A stretch of DNA of 64,000 nt from an uncultured Eubacteriales bacterium (GCA_934436505.1 CAKSAP010000001.1:310001-374000), one strand, 5' to 3'. Numbered from the stretch's first letter, positions 19,374-31,401 are shown. A program made the numbers and translations. Notes: generated from the sequence alone by a model not told the origin.

Positions 19374-19402
19374 ATTATACTATAAAAGTGTACATTATTC
19401 AA
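19374..19402 (-). promoter_or_regulatory. Sigma-A promoter for tetR
   Basis: On the - strand: TTGAAT (19402-19397), 17-nt spacer, TATAAT (19379-19374). Confidence 0.7.
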
Positions 19403-19465
19403 CATATTTCTATAAAATAATCATTGGAATTAACAAAAGTTTAATACAGTTTAGGCGAAAAAGTA

Positions 19466-19494
19466 TTACAATATATGTAAAGTTGTGATATACT
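19466..19494 (+). promoter_or_regulatory. Sigma-A promoter for V-ATPase operon
   Basis: TTACAA (19466-19471), 17-nt spacer, TATACT (19489-19494), 39 bases before the first gene. Confidence 0.7.
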
Positions 19495-19533
19495 ATAAAA
19501 TATATGGCATAAAACGAAAAAGAGGTGAAGCCT

Positions 19534-19845
19534 ATGGCAGCAAAGATGCTTGACGAGGTATTGTCAAAGGAACACGAGACAATGGCTAATGAGCAGGCGG
19601 CAAGCGAGCAGGCGGACAGAATTATCGACGAGGCAAAGCAGAAGGCGAAGCAAATCGAGCTTGATGCTCTCGAGCAAATACAGGCGTATGAGAGCGAGCA
19701 GCTGAAGCTTTCCGAGGAACGCCGTCAAAAGGCGGTTGCCGAAGCGGAAAAGGATGCACGTGCTTTTGTAGAGGTGCTCAAGGGAAAGGCTGACGCAAAA
19801 TTTTCCGAAACGGTCGGAACGGTTAGAAGCATAATTGTTGACTGA
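19534..19845 (+). CDS. ntpF: V-type ATPase peripheral stalk subunit (G/H, NtpF-like)
   Basis: 103 residues from ATG 19534; a GTG at 19525 is part of the ribosome site GAGGTG. Almost wholly alpha-helical coiled coil rich in Glu, Ala, Lys and Gln ('EQADRIIDEAKQKAKQIELDALEQI'), the pattern of the stalk subunit that pairs with subunit E (E. hirae NtpF; archaeal AhaH). First gene of a nine-gene operon whose order F-I-K-E-C-G-A-B-D matches E. hirae ntp. Confidence 0.85.
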   Translation: MAAKMLDEVLSKEHETMANEQAASEQADRIIDEAKQKAKQIELDALEQIQAYESEQLKLSEERRQKAVAEAEKDARAFVEVLKGKADAKFSETVGTVRSIIVD

Positions 19846-19893
19846 GCCGACGATTTTACTGTTATCAATAAATAAGAAACGAGGTGATGACAT

Positions 19894-22360
<2,467 letters not shown>

Positions 22361-22372
22361 GGAGTTATTTCT

Positions 22373-22960
22373 ATGACAGGTCTTGAAAAGATACTTTCTA
22401 CAATAGAACAGGATTCAAATGACCGCTGCCGTGAAATAACCGAGCAGGCACAAAAGCAGGCACAGGAAATTATCGACGCCGCAAGTGCCAAAGCGCAGGA
22501 GGATATTGAAAACGCAAAGGCTTCTGTTGACAAAAAAGTTGCAGAGCATGACGGCGCAATCGAAGCCTCTGTTTCAATGACAAAAAACAGAATAATTCTT
22601 GAGGGTAAGCTTGATATTATTTCGTCGACTCTTGAGAGAGCGCTTGAGGTTATCAAGGCTCTTCCGAAAAAGGAATATTTTGAAATCCTTAAAGGACTTA
22701 TTCTTAAAAATGTCAGAAAGGGCGAGGGCGTTCTGCGTCTTTCCAAAGAGGACACGGAAAAGTTGCCGTCGAACTTTATCGACAGCATAAACAATGCGCT
22801 TAAAAGAGGCTATAAAATATCACTCGGACAGAGTGCGGATATTGACAGCGGATTTATTCTTGTCTATGGCGATATAGACATAAACTGTTCCTTTGACGCC
22901 GTTGCTTCGGCTAAGAGGGAGGAATTGAGAGATACTCTCAATGAAATGTTATTCAACTGA
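22373..22960 (+). CDS. ntpE: V-type ATPase subunit E (peripheral stalk)
   Basis: 195 residues. N-terminal ~95 residues form an Ala/Glu/Lys/Gln-rich coiled coil ('QAQKQAQEIIDAASAKAQEDIENAK'), then a compact alpha/beta C-terminal domain that docks on the A3B3 head. It pairs with the stalk subunit at 19534. AAGGAG precedes ATG; 12 nt after subunit K. Confidence 0.9.
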   Translation: MTGLEKILSTIEQDSNDRCREITEQAQKQAQEIIDAASAKAQEDIENAKASVDKKVAEHDGAIEASVSMTKNRIILEGKLDIISSTLERALEVIKALPKKEYFEILKGLILKNVRKGEGVLRLSKEDTEKLPSNFIDSINNALKRGYKISLGQSADIDSGFILVYGDIDINCSFDAVASAKREELRDTLNEMLFN

Positions 22961-22977
22961 TAAAGGAGGGAAGCGTT

Positions 22978-23946
22978 ATGAAAACACAGGATTATCTTTA
23001 TGCGGTGTCGGCACTTCGTGTAAGTGAGGAAAACTTGCTTAAAGAGTCTGATTTGGAACAGTTAATAAACGCTCCCGATTATAAAAAGGCGATTGCACTT
23101 TTGACTGAAAAAGGCTACGAAAAGCCCGACGGAAACGATTTTTCGAAGATGCTCGACGACAGACTTTCGGAGGTCTGGGACAGAGTTGCGAAAAGTGCGC
23201 CCGAGGCAAAAAGCCTTAATATGCTGATAATTAAAAACGATTTCCAAAACCTTAAAGCGATTATTAAATCCGAGGTCATAAATGATGATGCGAGGAAATA
23301 TTTTGTTTCCCCCTGCGTTTATGACCCCGAAAAAATGCTTGAGGCGATAAAGGAAAGACGTTTTGCCGATTTGCCCGAGCTTATGAGAGAAACCGCAAAA
23401 AAAGCGTTTGACGCCATAACAAAAACGGGCAACGGTCAGTATTGCGATATAATTACGGACGTCGGAACGCTTGAAGCTATACTTTCGTATGCGGAAAATG
23501 AGGAGGACGAAACCCTCAAAAAATACGCCTACGAAATGTGCACGGCGTGTGATTTGAAAACCGCTTACCGCTGCATTAAGACGAAGAAAAACGAAAGCTT
23601 TGTAAAAAATGCACTTTGCGGAAGTCCTATGCTTTCAAAGGACGGTCTTGTTTCTGCGGTTATGTCGGGAGAAAATGAATTTTCCGAATACCTCAATTCA
23701 AACGGACTTTCAAAATACGCTGCAGCTTTTGAAAAAGGCACATCTGCGTTCGAAAAGCTCTGCGACGACGAGCTTATTAAGACGATGAAGCAGGCGAAAA
23801 TGACCGTGTTCGGCATAAGTCCGCTTGCAGGCTATTATGTTGCAAACGAAACCGAGATAAAGTGCTTGAGGATTATTCTTTCGGCAAAATTGAGCGAGGC
23901 TTCGGATGAGGTTATAAGGGAAAGGATGCGTGAGCTGTATGTATAA
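22978..23946 (+). CDS. ntpC: V-type ATPase subunit C (central stalk/rotor adaptor)
   Basis: 322 residues, all-helical, with the family layout of three similar helical segments ('YLYAVSALRVSEENLL' at the start; 'FGISPLAGYYVANETEIKCLRIILSAKL' near the end). It links the K ring to subunits D and F. AAAGGAGGG precedes ATG. Its 3' end overlaps the next gene. Confidence 0.93.
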   Translation: MKTQDYLYAVSALRVSEENLLKESDLEQLINAPDYKKAIALLTEKGYEKPDGNDFSKMLDDRLSEVWDRVAKSAPEAKSLNMLIIKNDFQNLKAIIKSEVINDDARKYFVSPCVYDPEKMLEAIKERRFADLPELMRETAKKAFDAITKTGNGQYCDIITDVGTLEAILSYAENEEDETLKKYAYEMCTACDLKTAYRCIKTKKNESFVKNALCGSPMLSKDGLVSAVMSGENEFSEYLNSNGLSKYAAAFEKGTSAFEKLCDDELIKTMKQAKMTVFGISPLAGYYVANETEIKCLRIILSAKLSEASDEVIRERMRELYV

Positions 23947-24253
23947 AATCGGCGCAATGGGCGACAGGGACAGTATTTACGGCTTTGCAAGCATCGGAGT
24001 TGATATTTTCCCGACCGACGATGATTTGAACGCAACGGTTAAAACGCTTCGTCGCCTTGCAGACGGCGGATATGCGGTTATCTTTATAACCGAGGCAGTT
24101 TATTCGCAGATTGATGCGGAAATCGAAAGATATAAGGACAAACCGTTACCGGCAATTATTCCCATACCCGGAGTTTACGGAAACACGGGTATAGGAATGA
24201 AGCAGGTCAGCAGCTTTGTCGAAAGAGCAGTAGGCTCTGATATTGTAAAGTAA
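23939..24253 (+). CDS. ntpG: V-type ATPase subunit F (central stalk; NtpG in E. hirae)
   Basis: 104 residues from ATG 23939, overlapping the end of subunit C by 8 nt; a GTG at 23930 is possible, but 'MYKIGAMGDRDSIYGFASIGVDIFP' is the standard start. Rossmann-like fold with 'YAVIFITEAVY' and 'PAIIPIPG' as in the family. It binds subunit D in the rotor shaft. Confidence 0.92.
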   Translation: MYKIGAMGDRDSIYGFASIGVDIFPTDDDLNATVKTLRRLADGGYAVIFITEAVYSQIDAEIERYKDKPLPAIIPIPGVYGNTGIGMKQVSSFVERAVGSDIVK

Positions 24254-24283
24254 ACCAAACCTTGAAGGGTGGTAAAAAATAAA

Positions 24284-26056
24284 ATGAGTAAAGGTACAAT
24301 CTTAAAAGTATCGGGTCCGCTTGTCGTGGCTGAAAATATGAGAGACGCCAATATGTTCGACGTTGTTCGTGTAAGCGAGCACAGACTTATCGGCGAGATT
24401 ATCGAAATGCACGGCGATAAGGCTTCAATTCAGGTATATGAGGACACCGCAGGACTCGGAACGGGCGAGCCTGTCGAGTCAACCAACGAGCCCTTGAGCG
24501 TTGAATTGGGACCGGGACTTATTAAAGGTATATTCGACGGTATTCAAAGACCGCTTGAAAAGATAATGGAAATTGCAGGCAACAGCCTTACAAGAGGTAT
24601 CGAGGTTCCGTCGCTTTCAAGAGATGTTAAATGGCATTTCTTCCCGACTGTTTCGGCAGGCGACGAGGTTCGTTCGGGCGACGAGGTCGGATATGTTCAG
24701 GAAACCGATATTGTAAGACATAAAATAATGGTTCCGTTCGGCGTTGAGGGCAAGATAAAGTCCATTAAAGAGGGCGACTATACGGTTGAGGAAAAAATCG
24801 GTGCAATCGAAACCGAAAACGGCACGACCGTTCCGCTTAAGCTTATGCAGAAATGGCCCGTAAGACGTGGCAGACCGTATAAGAAAAAGCTTCCTCCCGA
24901 TATGCCGCTTATCACGGGACAGAGAGTTATCGATACGCTTTTCCCGATAGCAAAGGGCGGCGTTGCGGCTATCCCCGGTCCGTTCGGAAGCGGTAAAACC
25001 GTTACACAGCATCAGCTTGCAAAGTGGGCGGAGGCTGATATAGTTGTATATATCGGCTGCGGTGAGCGTGGAAACGAAATGACGGACGTTCTTAACGAGT
25101 TCCCAGAGCTTATCGATCCGCATACGGGAAAATCTCTTATGGAGAGAACGGTGCTTATCGCAAACACCTCGGATATGCCCGTTGCTGCCCGTGAGGCATC
25201 TATTTATACAGGTATCACAATTGCGGAATATTTCAGAGATATGGGATATTCGGTAGCACTTATGGCAGACTCTACATCACGTTGGGCGGAGGCTCTTCGT
25301 GAAATGTCGGGACGACTTGAGGAAATGCCCGGCGAGGAGGGCTATCCCGCATACCTCGGCTCAAGACTTGCGCAGTTCTATGAGCGTGCAGGCAGGGTAG
25401 AGGTACTCGGCTCAAAGGAGCAAGAGGGCGCACTTTCGGTAATCGGTGCGGTATCGCCTCCCGGCGGTGATATTTCAGAGCCCGTTTCGCAGGCTACCTT
25501 GAGAATTGTCAAGGTATTCTGGGGACTTGATTCGGCACTTGCTTATAAGAGACATTTCCCTGCAATAAACTGGCTTACGTCATATTCGCTTTATGCAGAT
25601 GACCTCGGCGCATGGTTTAACAAGAATGTTAATCCCGAGTGGATGAAGCTCAGAACAAGAATGATGGGCATACTTTCGGATGAGGCTTCGCTTGACGAAA
25701 TCGTTAAGCTTGTCGGTATGGACGCACTTTCTCCCTCCGACAGACTTAAAATGGAAGCGGCAAGAAGTATTCGTGAGGACTTCCTCCATCAGCTTGCTTT
25801 CCACGAGGTTGACACATATTCCTCACTTAAAAAGCAGTATTATATGATGAGCCTTGTGCTTTCATATTTTGACGCTTCAAATGAGGCTCTTACAAAGGGC
25901 GCAGACATTGAAAGACTTGTCGCAATCCCCGTAAGAGAGGCAATAGGCAGATTTAAGTATGTAAAAGAAGAAAATATCGACAGCGAATACAAGCAAATTC
26001 TTGAACGCTTGTCAAAGGAAATCGCTGACGTTATCAATGCAAAGGAGGAATTCTGA
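24284..26056 (+). CDS. ntpA: V-type ATPase catalytic subunit A
   Basis: 590 residues from ATG 24284; a GTG at 24269 lies inside the GAAGGGTGG ribosome site. It hydrolyses (or forms) ATP in the A3B3 head. Visible motifs: N-terminal beta barrel '[17 protein letters not shown]', the A-type non-homologous insert region ('[30 protein letters not shown]'), Walker A '[11 protein letters not shown]', the catalytic Glu in 'GCGERGNEM', and '[27 protein letters not shown]'. Full length, no gaps. One base overlap with subunit B. Confidence 0.97.
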   Translation: MSKGTILKVSGPLVVAENMRDANMFDVVRVSEHRLIGEIIEMHGDKASIQVYEDTAGLGTGEPVESTNEPLSVELGPGLIKGIFDGIQRPLEKIMEIAGNSLTRGIEVPSLSRDVKWHFFPTVSAGDEVRSGDEVGYVQETDIVRHKIMVPFGVEGKIKSIKEGDYTVEEKIGAIETENGTTVPLKLMQKWPVRRGRPYKKKLPPDMPLITGQRVIDTLFPIAKGGVAAIPGPFGSGKTVTQHQLAKWAEADIVVYIGCGERGNEMTDVLNEFPELIDPHTGKSLMERTVLIANTSDMPVAAREASIYTGITIAEYFRDMGYSVALMADSTSRWAEALREMSGRLEEMPGEEGYPAYLGSRLAQFYERAGRVEVLGSKEQEGALSVIGAVSPPGGDISEPVSQATLRIVKVFWGLDSALAYKRHFPAINWLTSYSLYADDLGAWFNKNVNPEWMKLRTRMMGILSDEASLDEIVKLVGMDALSPSDRLKMEAARSIREDFLHQLAFHEVDTYSSLKKQYYMMSLVLSYFDASNEALTKGADIERLVAIPVREAIGRFKYVKEENIDSEYKQILERLSKEIADVINAKEEF

Positions 26057-27429
26057 TGCCGAAGGAATACAGAACAGTCGAAGAAGTAACAGGTCCTCTT
26101 ATGCTTGTTCGTGAGGTTGAAAACGTCAAGTATGACGAGCTCGGCGAAATCGAGCTTGCAAACGGCGAGACAAGACGTTGTAAGGTGCTTGAAATAAACG
26201 GCACGGACGCACTTGTTCAGCTGTTTGAGCCCTCGACGGGTATCAACCTTTCAAACAGTAAGGTTAGATTTTTGGGCAGAATGATGGAGCTCGGCGTATC
26301 CGAGGATATGCTCGGCAGAGTTTTTGACGGCTTGGGCAGACCTATTGACGGCGGTCCCGAAATCATCCCCGAAAAGAGAATGAACGTAAACGGACTTCCG
26401 ATGAATCCCGCTGCGAGAGCTTATCCGCAGGAGTTCATACAGACGGGCGTTTCCGCAATCGACGGACTTAACACGCTTGTAAGAGGTCAGAAGCTTCCCA
26501 TTTTCTCGGCTTCGGGACTTCCTCACGCACAGCTTGCCGCACAGATAGCAAGACAGGCGAAGGTCAGAGGCAAGGACGAAAAATTCGCCGTTGTATTTGC
26601 CGCAATGGGTATTACCTTCGAGGAGTCAAACTTCTTTATCCGTTCATTTAAGGAAACGGGAGCAATCGACAGAACGGTTATGTTCTCAAACCTTGCAAAT
26701 GACCCTGCAATCGAAAGAATTGCTACACCGAGAATGGCGCTTACAGCCGCAGAATACCTTGCATTTGACAAGGGTATGCACGTTCTTGTTATTATGACAG
26801 ACATCACAAACTATGCTGATGCGTTGCGTGAGGTTTCCGCCGCAAGAAAAGAAGTTCCCGGCAGACGTGGCTATCCCGGTTATATGTACACAGACCTTGC
26901 TTCTATATATGAGCGTGCAGGCAGACAAAAGGGCAAGGACGGCAGTATCACAATGATACCGATTCTCTCAATGCCCGAGGACGATAAGACTCACCCCATT
27001 CCCGACCTTACAGGCTATATCACAGAGGGACAGATTATCCTTTCCCGTGACCTTTACCGCCGTGGAATTATGCCGCCGATTGACGTTCTTCCGTCGCTTT
27101 CAAGACTTAAAGACAAGGGTATCGGCGAGGGCAAAACGAGAAAAGACCATTCAAACACAATGAACCAGCTTTTCTCGGCTTATGCAAGAGGTAAGGACGC
27201 AAAAGAGCTTATGGTAGTTTTGGGTGAAGCGGCTTTGACCGATATGGATAAGCTTTACGCAAAGTTTGCCGACGAGTTCGAAAAGGAATATGTAAATCAG
27301 AGCTTTGAAACGGACAGAACTATTGAGGAAACACTCGATATAGGCTGGCGTCTTTTGAGAATATTCCCGAGAAGCGAGTTAAAGCGTGTCAGCGACGAGC
27401 TTCTTGACGAGTATTACGATAAGAAGTAA
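26056..27429 (+). CDS. ntpB: V-type ATPase regulatory subunit B
   Basis: 457 residues. Non-catalytic partner of A: the P-loop is degenerate ('[19 protein letters not shown]') as in all B subunits, with '[36 protein letters not shown]' strongly conserved and an arginine finger in '[20 protein letters not shown]'. The start ATG shares its first base with the stop of subunit A, implying coupled translation. Confidence 0.97.
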   Translation: MPKEYRTVEEVTGPLMLVREVENVKYDELGEIELANGETRRCKVLEINGTDALVQLFEPSTGINLSNSKVRFLGRMMELGVSEDMLGRVFDGLGRPIDGGPEIIPEKRMNVNGLPMNPAARAYPQEFIQTGVSAIDGLNTLVRGQKLPIFSASGLPHAQLAAQIARQAKVRGKDEKFAVVFAAMGITFEESNFFIRSFKETGAIDRTVMFSNLANDPAIERIATPRMALTAAEYLAFDKGMHVLVIMTDITNYADALREVSAARKEVPGRRGYPGYMYTDLASIYERAGRQKGKDGSITMIPILSMPEDDKTHPIPDLTGYITEGQIILSRDLYRRGIMPPIDVLPSLSRLKDKGIGEGKTRKDHSNTMNQLFSAYARGKDAKELMVVLGEAALTDMDKLYAKFADEFEKEYVNQSFETDRTIEETLDIGWRLLRIFPRSELKRVSDELLDEYYDKK

Positions 27430-27456
27430 GCGTATAAATCTTGAGGATTTGATATT

Positions 27457-28140
27457 ATGGCAGTAATGAATGTAAACCCTACCCGTATGGAGCTTACGAA
27501 CTTAAAGCGTAAGCTTGTTACGGCAAGAAGGGGACACAAGCTTCTCAAAGATAAAAGAGACGAGCTAATGCGCCGTTTTCTCGAGCTTGTAAGAGAAAAC
27601 AAGGAATTGAGAAAGCAGGTCGAGGACGGTATCAGGCAGGCAAACGCTCATATGTCGGTTGCACGCTCGGTAATGAGCGACTCGGCATTGAATGTTGCGC
27701 TTATGCTTCCCATGCAGGAGATGTCTCTTGAGGTTGACGAGAAAAATGTAATGAGCGTGAGGCTTCCCGTGTTTGATGCGAAATTCAAAACGGCGGACGA
27801 GTCCGATATATACTCTTACGGCTTTGCGTTTACCTCGACAGACCTTGACGAAGCGGTAAAATCACTTTCCGATATTATGCCGCTTATGTTGAGACTTGCG
27901 GAGGTTGAAAAATCGTGTCAGCTTATGTCTGCGGAAATCGAGAAAACACGCCGTAGGGTAAATGCCCTTGAGCACGTTATGATTCCGAGATACGAGGACA
28001 CAATCAAGTATATTACAATGAAACTTGACGAGAACGAGAGAAGCTCAACGACAAGACTTATGAAGGTCAAGTCAATGATGCTTGAAGAGGCTCGCCAAAA
28101 GGCTCTTGCCCACGATAACGAAATGGCAAAAAGAGCGTAA
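27457..28140 (+). CDS. ntpD: V-type ATPase subunit D (rotor shaft)
   Basis: 227 residues, mostly two long antiparallel helices. Family hallmarks: 'NVNPTRMELTNLKRKLVTARRGHKLLKDKRDELMRRF' at the N-terminus and 'RRVNALEHVMIPRYEDTIKYI' near the C-terminus. Last gene of the operon, 27 nt after B; a terminator follows directly. Confidence 0.95.
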   Translation: MAVMNVNPTRMELTNLKRKLVTARRGHKLLKDKRDELMRRFLELVRENKELRKQVEDGIRQANAHMSVARSVMSDSALNVALMLPMQEMSLEVDEKNVMSVRLPVFDAKFKTADESDIYSYGFAFTSTDLDEAVKSLSDIMPLMLRLAEVEKSCQLMSAEIEKTRRRVNALEHVMIPRYEDTIKYITMKLDENERSSTTRLMKVKSMMLEEARQKALAHDNEMAKRA

Positions 28141-28158
28141 AACACAATAATAACAAAC

Positions 28159-28195
28159 CACGCCCCGAACAAAGCTGTTCGGGGCGTGAAATTTT
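28159..28195 (+). terminator. Terminator after V-ATPase operon
   Basis: Perfect 13-bp stem CACGCCCCGAACA / TGTTCGGGGCGTG with a 4-base loop, followed by only a short T-tract (AAATTTTAT). Confidence 0.75.
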
Positions 28196-28301
28196 ATGCG
28201 ACCGTAGGGACAGGGGAGCCTTGCAGCAGAGAAAAGATAAGAGAGAAAATTGAAAAACGAAAAGAAGTGGGTGCTTCGCACAGATTGAATTATATATCAT
28301 A

Positions 28302-28375
28302 CCGTAGGGGCGACCTGCGGTCGCCCGCTAATTCATAACAAATAAAAACGGGCGAACACAGTTCGCCCCTACGGT
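28302..28375. repeat. Palindromic dispersed element, copy 1
   Basis: 74 bp with terminal inverted repeats: left ACCGTAGGGGCGA, right TTCGCCCCTACGGT. Inner arms GGTCGCCCG and CGGGCGAAC also pair in part. It is nearly identical to 30766-30840. MITE-like or REP-like intergenic element. Confidence 0.85.
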
Positions 28376-28407
28376 CGCATAAAATTTTCAAATTTGCTGA
28401 ATCACAG

Positions 28408-28462
28408 GCTCCCTTGTAAAGGGAGCTGTCATTTTTTTGAAACAAAAAATGACTGAGGGATT
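28408..28462. repeat. Two-hairpin dispersed element, copy A
   Basis: First hairpin GCTCCCTTGTAAAGGGAGC, second hairpin GTCATTTTTT...AAAAAATGAC, ending CTGAGGGATT. Related copies in the opposite orientation are at 31068-31115 and 31317-31371. Confidence 0.75.
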
Positions 28463-28547
28463 TATATAAAATCATATAAAATCAACCTTACAATCCCTCC
28501 GAGTTGCTTTTCGGCAAGGACGGGTTTTGCGCATTATAGTTTTTTTA

Positions 28548-28576
28548 TTGACATTGCATTTTTGTAAAGATATAAT
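28548..28576 (+). promoter_or_regulatory. Consensus sigma-A promoter for SLH/BspA gene
   Basis: TTGACA (28548-28553), 17-nt spacer, TATAAT (28571-28576): a perfect match to consensus, 33 bases before the ATG. Confidence 0.88.
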
Positions 28577-28608
28577 GTGGTTAAACCATTATGTTAGGAG
28601 AAAGTAAA

Positions 28609-30573
28609 ATGAAAAATACAAAAAAGAGTATTTCATTATTATTGTCAATTTTGATGATAATTACTTCGCTGCCTATGATGGCGGTAAGCTCCTTTGCGGC
28701 AGATGAAGCGGCAAGTGATTTTGAGTACAATATTTTTACTGAAAATCTTATTGAGATTACAAGCTACAAAGGCTCTGCGACAGATTTGACTATTCCGTCA
28801 AAAATTGACGGGTACACGGTTGCGGGACTCGGCAGCGGTGCTTTTGAAGATTGCACCTCTCTTGTAAGCGTAAAAATTCCCGACACCGTTGAGTACATAA
28901 ACTCCAACGTGTTTTGTGGCTGTTCTGCACTCAAGAGTATCGAGGTAGATGCAAACAATAGCGATTATTCCTCGGAAAACGGCGTTTTGTTTAATAAGAA
29001 AAAAGATGCTATTGTAGCTTATCCTATGGGAAAAGAGGATACTTCATACGTAGTTCCCGACGGGGTGCTGGAAATCGGAATGGCAGCATTCCAAGGCTGT
29101 TCAAAGCTTACGAATGTTAAGCTTCCCGACGGCGTTGAGATTATAGACGATTTTGCTTTTGCGTTCTGCTACGGACTTGAAAGCATTATTGTTCCCGACA
29201 GCGTAAGGTATTTGGGCGATGCGGCGTTTTTATTCTGCATTAAGCTTGAAAGCGTTACACTCGGCAGCGGAATTGCGTATATAGGCAATACTGCATTTAC
29301 TTATAGCGCTTTTTATAACAATGAAAGCAATTGGGAAAACGACGGACTGTACATAGGCAAGTATTTGCTCAATGTCAGCGAAAATGTCGGAGAAGTTTTC
29401 TGGGTTAAGGGCGGAACGGAAATTATTGCGGACTGCGCATTTTCATCCTGTGAAAAGCTTGTAAGCGTAATGCTTCCCGAAACAATAGCCGCTATTGGCG
29501 AAACTCTGTTTTATGAGTGCCCTTTGATTGAAAATATCGTTGTAAACGGCAACGGCGGCGTGTATTCGTCGGAATACGGCGTATTATATAAGGGCAATTC
29601 ATTGGTTGTTTATCCGCAGGGAAAAACCGATGAAAAATTTAATATTCCTGCAGGAACAGACAACATATGTGATTATGCTTTTTTGGACAATCAAAACCTT
29701 AAAAATGTAATCCTGCCCGACAGCGTTAAATCTATCGGTAACGGTGCTTTTAGCGGCTGCTCGGCTCTTACAAGCGTAACAATCGGAGAAAATGTTAAGA
29801 GCATCGATGCATATGCTTTCTTTAATTGCCTTTCACTCAAGAGCGTTAAGCTTTCTGATACAATAACGGAAATCGGCGACAGTGCATTTGGATACTATTA
29901 TGAACAGGACACATACAAAACTATTGACGGCTTCACGATTTATGGAAATAAAGGCTCGGAAGCTGAAAGATATGCAAACGAAAACGGATTTAACTTCGCT
30001 CAGGCAGCACCTGCGCCCACAATGTCATTCCCCGATGTCAGAATGGGAGATTGGTACTATGATGCGGTTAAATATAACTTCGAAAGAGGCTATATCACAG
30101 GCTATTCGAATGGCACATTCGGACCGTCGAACAACATTCAGAGACAGGACTTTGTGCTTATTCTTGCAAGAATTGCAGGCGCTGACCTTTCGGCATATGA
30201 GGGACAGAACGGCGGCTTCTCGGATGTTCCGACAAACGCATATTATTCTGCTGCGGTTGCATGGGCAAAGGATAAGGGCATAGTAACAGGCTATTCGGCA
30301 GACAATTTTGGCGTTGGCACATACATAACAAGAGAACAGATAAGCTTGATTTTGTGCAGATACCTCGGCGGCGAAGCATCGGGAGACGTTGATACAATTC
30401 TTAATGCTTATTCCGACGGCGGAAACACAAGCCCGTGGGCAAAGGCAGGAGTTGCTTGGGCAGTTGAAAACGGCATAATCGGCAATTCCGATTATCTCAA
30501 TCCCAACGGCAACGCAGGCAGAGCCGAAGTAGCACAGATTATTTACAATATGTCAAACAAAGGCATGCTTTAA
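28609..30573 (+). CDS. Surface protein: BspA-type leucine-rich repeats with three SLH domains
   Basis: 654 residues from ATG 28609 (TAGGAG upstream; an ATG at 28591 overlaps it). Signal peptide with a cleavage-like 'VSSFAAD' near residue 31. Residues ~40-460 are LRR_5/BspA repeats ('IGNGAFSGCSALTSVTIGENVKSID' style), which in other bacteria mediate adhesion. The C-terminus holds three S-layer homology domains starting near 'FPDVRMGDWYYDAV', 'FSDVPTNAYYSAAVAWA' and 'YSDGGNTSPWAKAGVAWA', which bind pyruvylated secondary wall polymer. So it is a secreted, non-covalently wall-bound protein. Its gene is flanked on both sides by repeat blocks that are partly inverted copies. Confidence 0.92.
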   Translation: MKNTKKSISLLLSILMIITSLPMMAVSSFAADEAASDFEYNIFTENLIEITSYKGSATDLTIPSKIDGYTVAGLGSGAFEDCTSLVSVKIPDTVEYINSNVFCGCSALKSIEVDANNSDYSSENGVLFNKKKDAIVAYPMGKEDTSYVVPDGVLEIGMAAFQGCSKLTNVKLPDGVEIIDDFAFAFCYGLESIIVPDSVRYLGDAAFLFCIKLESVTLGSGIAYIGNTAFTYSAFYNNESNWENDGLYIGKYLLNVSENVGEVFWVKGGTEIIADCAFSSCEKLVSVMLPETIAAIGETLFYECPLIENIVVNGNGGVYSSEYGVLYKGNSLVVYPQGKTDEKFNIPAGTDNICDYAFLDNQNLKNVILPDSVKSIGNGAFSGCSALTSVTIGENVKSIDAYAFFNCLSLKSVKLSDTITEIGDSAFGYYYEQDTYKTIDGFTIYGNKGSEAERYANENGFNFAQAAPAPTMSFPDVRMGDWYYDAVKYNFERGYITGYSNGTFGPSNNIQRQDFVLILARIAGADLSAYEGQNGGFSDVPTNAYYSAAVAWAKDKGIVTGYSADNFGVGTYITREQISLILCRYLGGEASGDVDTILNAYSDGGNTSPWAKAGVAWAVENGIIGNSDYLNPNGNAGRAEVAQIIYNMSNKGML

Positions 30574-30610
30574 TTATTCAAATTAAAGGTTGAATTAAAT
30601 ATCAAAACAA

Positions 30611-30643
30611 AACAAACTCCCTCTTGCGAGGGAGTTTGTTTTT
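30611..30643 (+). terminator. Rho-independent terminator after SLH gene
   Basis: Perfect 13-bp stem AACAAACTCCCTC / GAGGGAGTTTGTT with loop TTGC, then TTT. Confidence 0.9.
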
Positions 30644-30765
30644 GCGTAAAAGCTATCGAGTTGAAATTTTTATGCGACGTGGTATGGCGGTGGCTTGCTG
30701 CCGCCGTTAGATTGTTGTTGATATATGATAGTTTACGGTTGATATTAAATTATAATCAATGCACA

Positions 30766-30840
30766 ACCGTAGGGGCGACCTGCGGTCGCCAGCCAATTCA
30801 TAGCAAATTAAAAACGGGCGAACACAGTTCGCCCCTACGG
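30766..30840. repeat. Palindromic dispersed element, copy 2
   Basis: 75 bp, differing from 28302-28375 at only a few positions, same orientation, same terminal inverted repeats (CCGTAGGGGCGA / TTCGCCCCTACGG). Confidence 0.85.
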
Positions 30841-31067
30841 CTTTCATCAAATGAAAATGCTCGTAGAATAAAGCCTTCCTCTGACGGGCAACATATGCGA
30901 CCGCCGCCTGTGGCGGATAAAGGGAGCATCTGTTGGCGCAGCGGTCGATTTTGTGCGGCGCTCCAAGCCGCATAAACAAAATCGGGATACCGCAAGAGGG
31001 CAATAGGTGGCACGCCGCAGGCGTGACGAAAGGAGAGATAACGAGAATTTGCTGTTTATTGCTTTCT

Positions 31068-31115
31068 CTCCCTCAGTTTCGCTACGCTCAACAGCTCCCT
31101 CGTCAGAGGGAGCCT
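31068..31115. repeat. Two-hairpin dispersed element, copy B
   Basis: Reverse orientation relative to 28408-28462: starts CTCCCTCAG, ends with the hairpin GCTCCCTCGTCAGAGGGAGC. Confidence 0.7.
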
Positions 31116-31119
31116 TGAT

Positions 31120-31146
31120 ATTCGGTTGTCTGTGAATGTGAATTTA
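31120..31146 (+). repeat. 27-base direct repeat, unit 1
   Basis: Matches 31375-31401 at 25 of 27 bases (core TGTGAATGTGAATTTA versus CGTGAATGTGAATTTA); each unit lies just right of a two-hairpin element. Confidence 0.7.
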
Positions 31147-31316
31147 TATGTAATTTGCTGCGGACAGGGGCAAGCCCTGTCCCTACGGTATGATATATTT
31201 TTCTAATTCGTGCGAAGCACCTGTTTCTTTTCGCTATTCACTCTTCACTATTCACTCTTCTCTGCCCGTAAGGGCTTGTCTCCCCGCCCTACCGTGCAAA
31301 AGTAAATTTGTGGGTG

Positions 31317-31371
31317 TTACAATCCCTCCGCCTCACGTTCGCTCGGCACCTCCCTTTACACAAGGGAGGCT
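31317..31371. repeat. Two-hairpin dispersed element, copy C
   Basis: Reverse orientation: begins TTACAATCCCTCC and ends with hairpin CCTCCCTTTACACAAGGGAGG. The same TTACAATCCCTCC end occurs truncated at 28488-28500. Confidence 0.7.
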
Positions 31372-31374
31372 GAA

Positions 31375-31401
31375 ATTCGGCTGTCCGTGAATGTGAATTT
31401 A
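31375..31401 (+). repeat. 27-base direct repeat, unit 2
   Basis: Second copy of the 31120-31146 unit with two base differences. Confidence 0.7.

Larger units (their letters stand above)
28190..28505. repeat. Repeat-rich intergenic block, left of the SLH gene
   Basis: Non-coding stretch of ~410 bases between V-ATPase and the SLH gene. An inverted repeat of about 20 bases (28189-28209 with 28367-28388, core CCCTACGGTCGCATAAAAT) encloses it. Inside are one full copy of a 74-bp palindromic element (28302-28375) and, to its right, a two-hairpin element (28408-28462) and the truncated end of another (28488-28505). The segment 28200-28320 resembles, in inverted orientation, 31158-31280 beyond the SLH gene. 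No credible gene. Confidence 0.75.

Noticed and set aside
30661..31390. Several 60-110 codon open frames in the repeat block right of the SLH gene.
   Set aside because: They lie in palindromic repeats, have no ribosome sites, no recognisable protein families and read the repeats in several frames.
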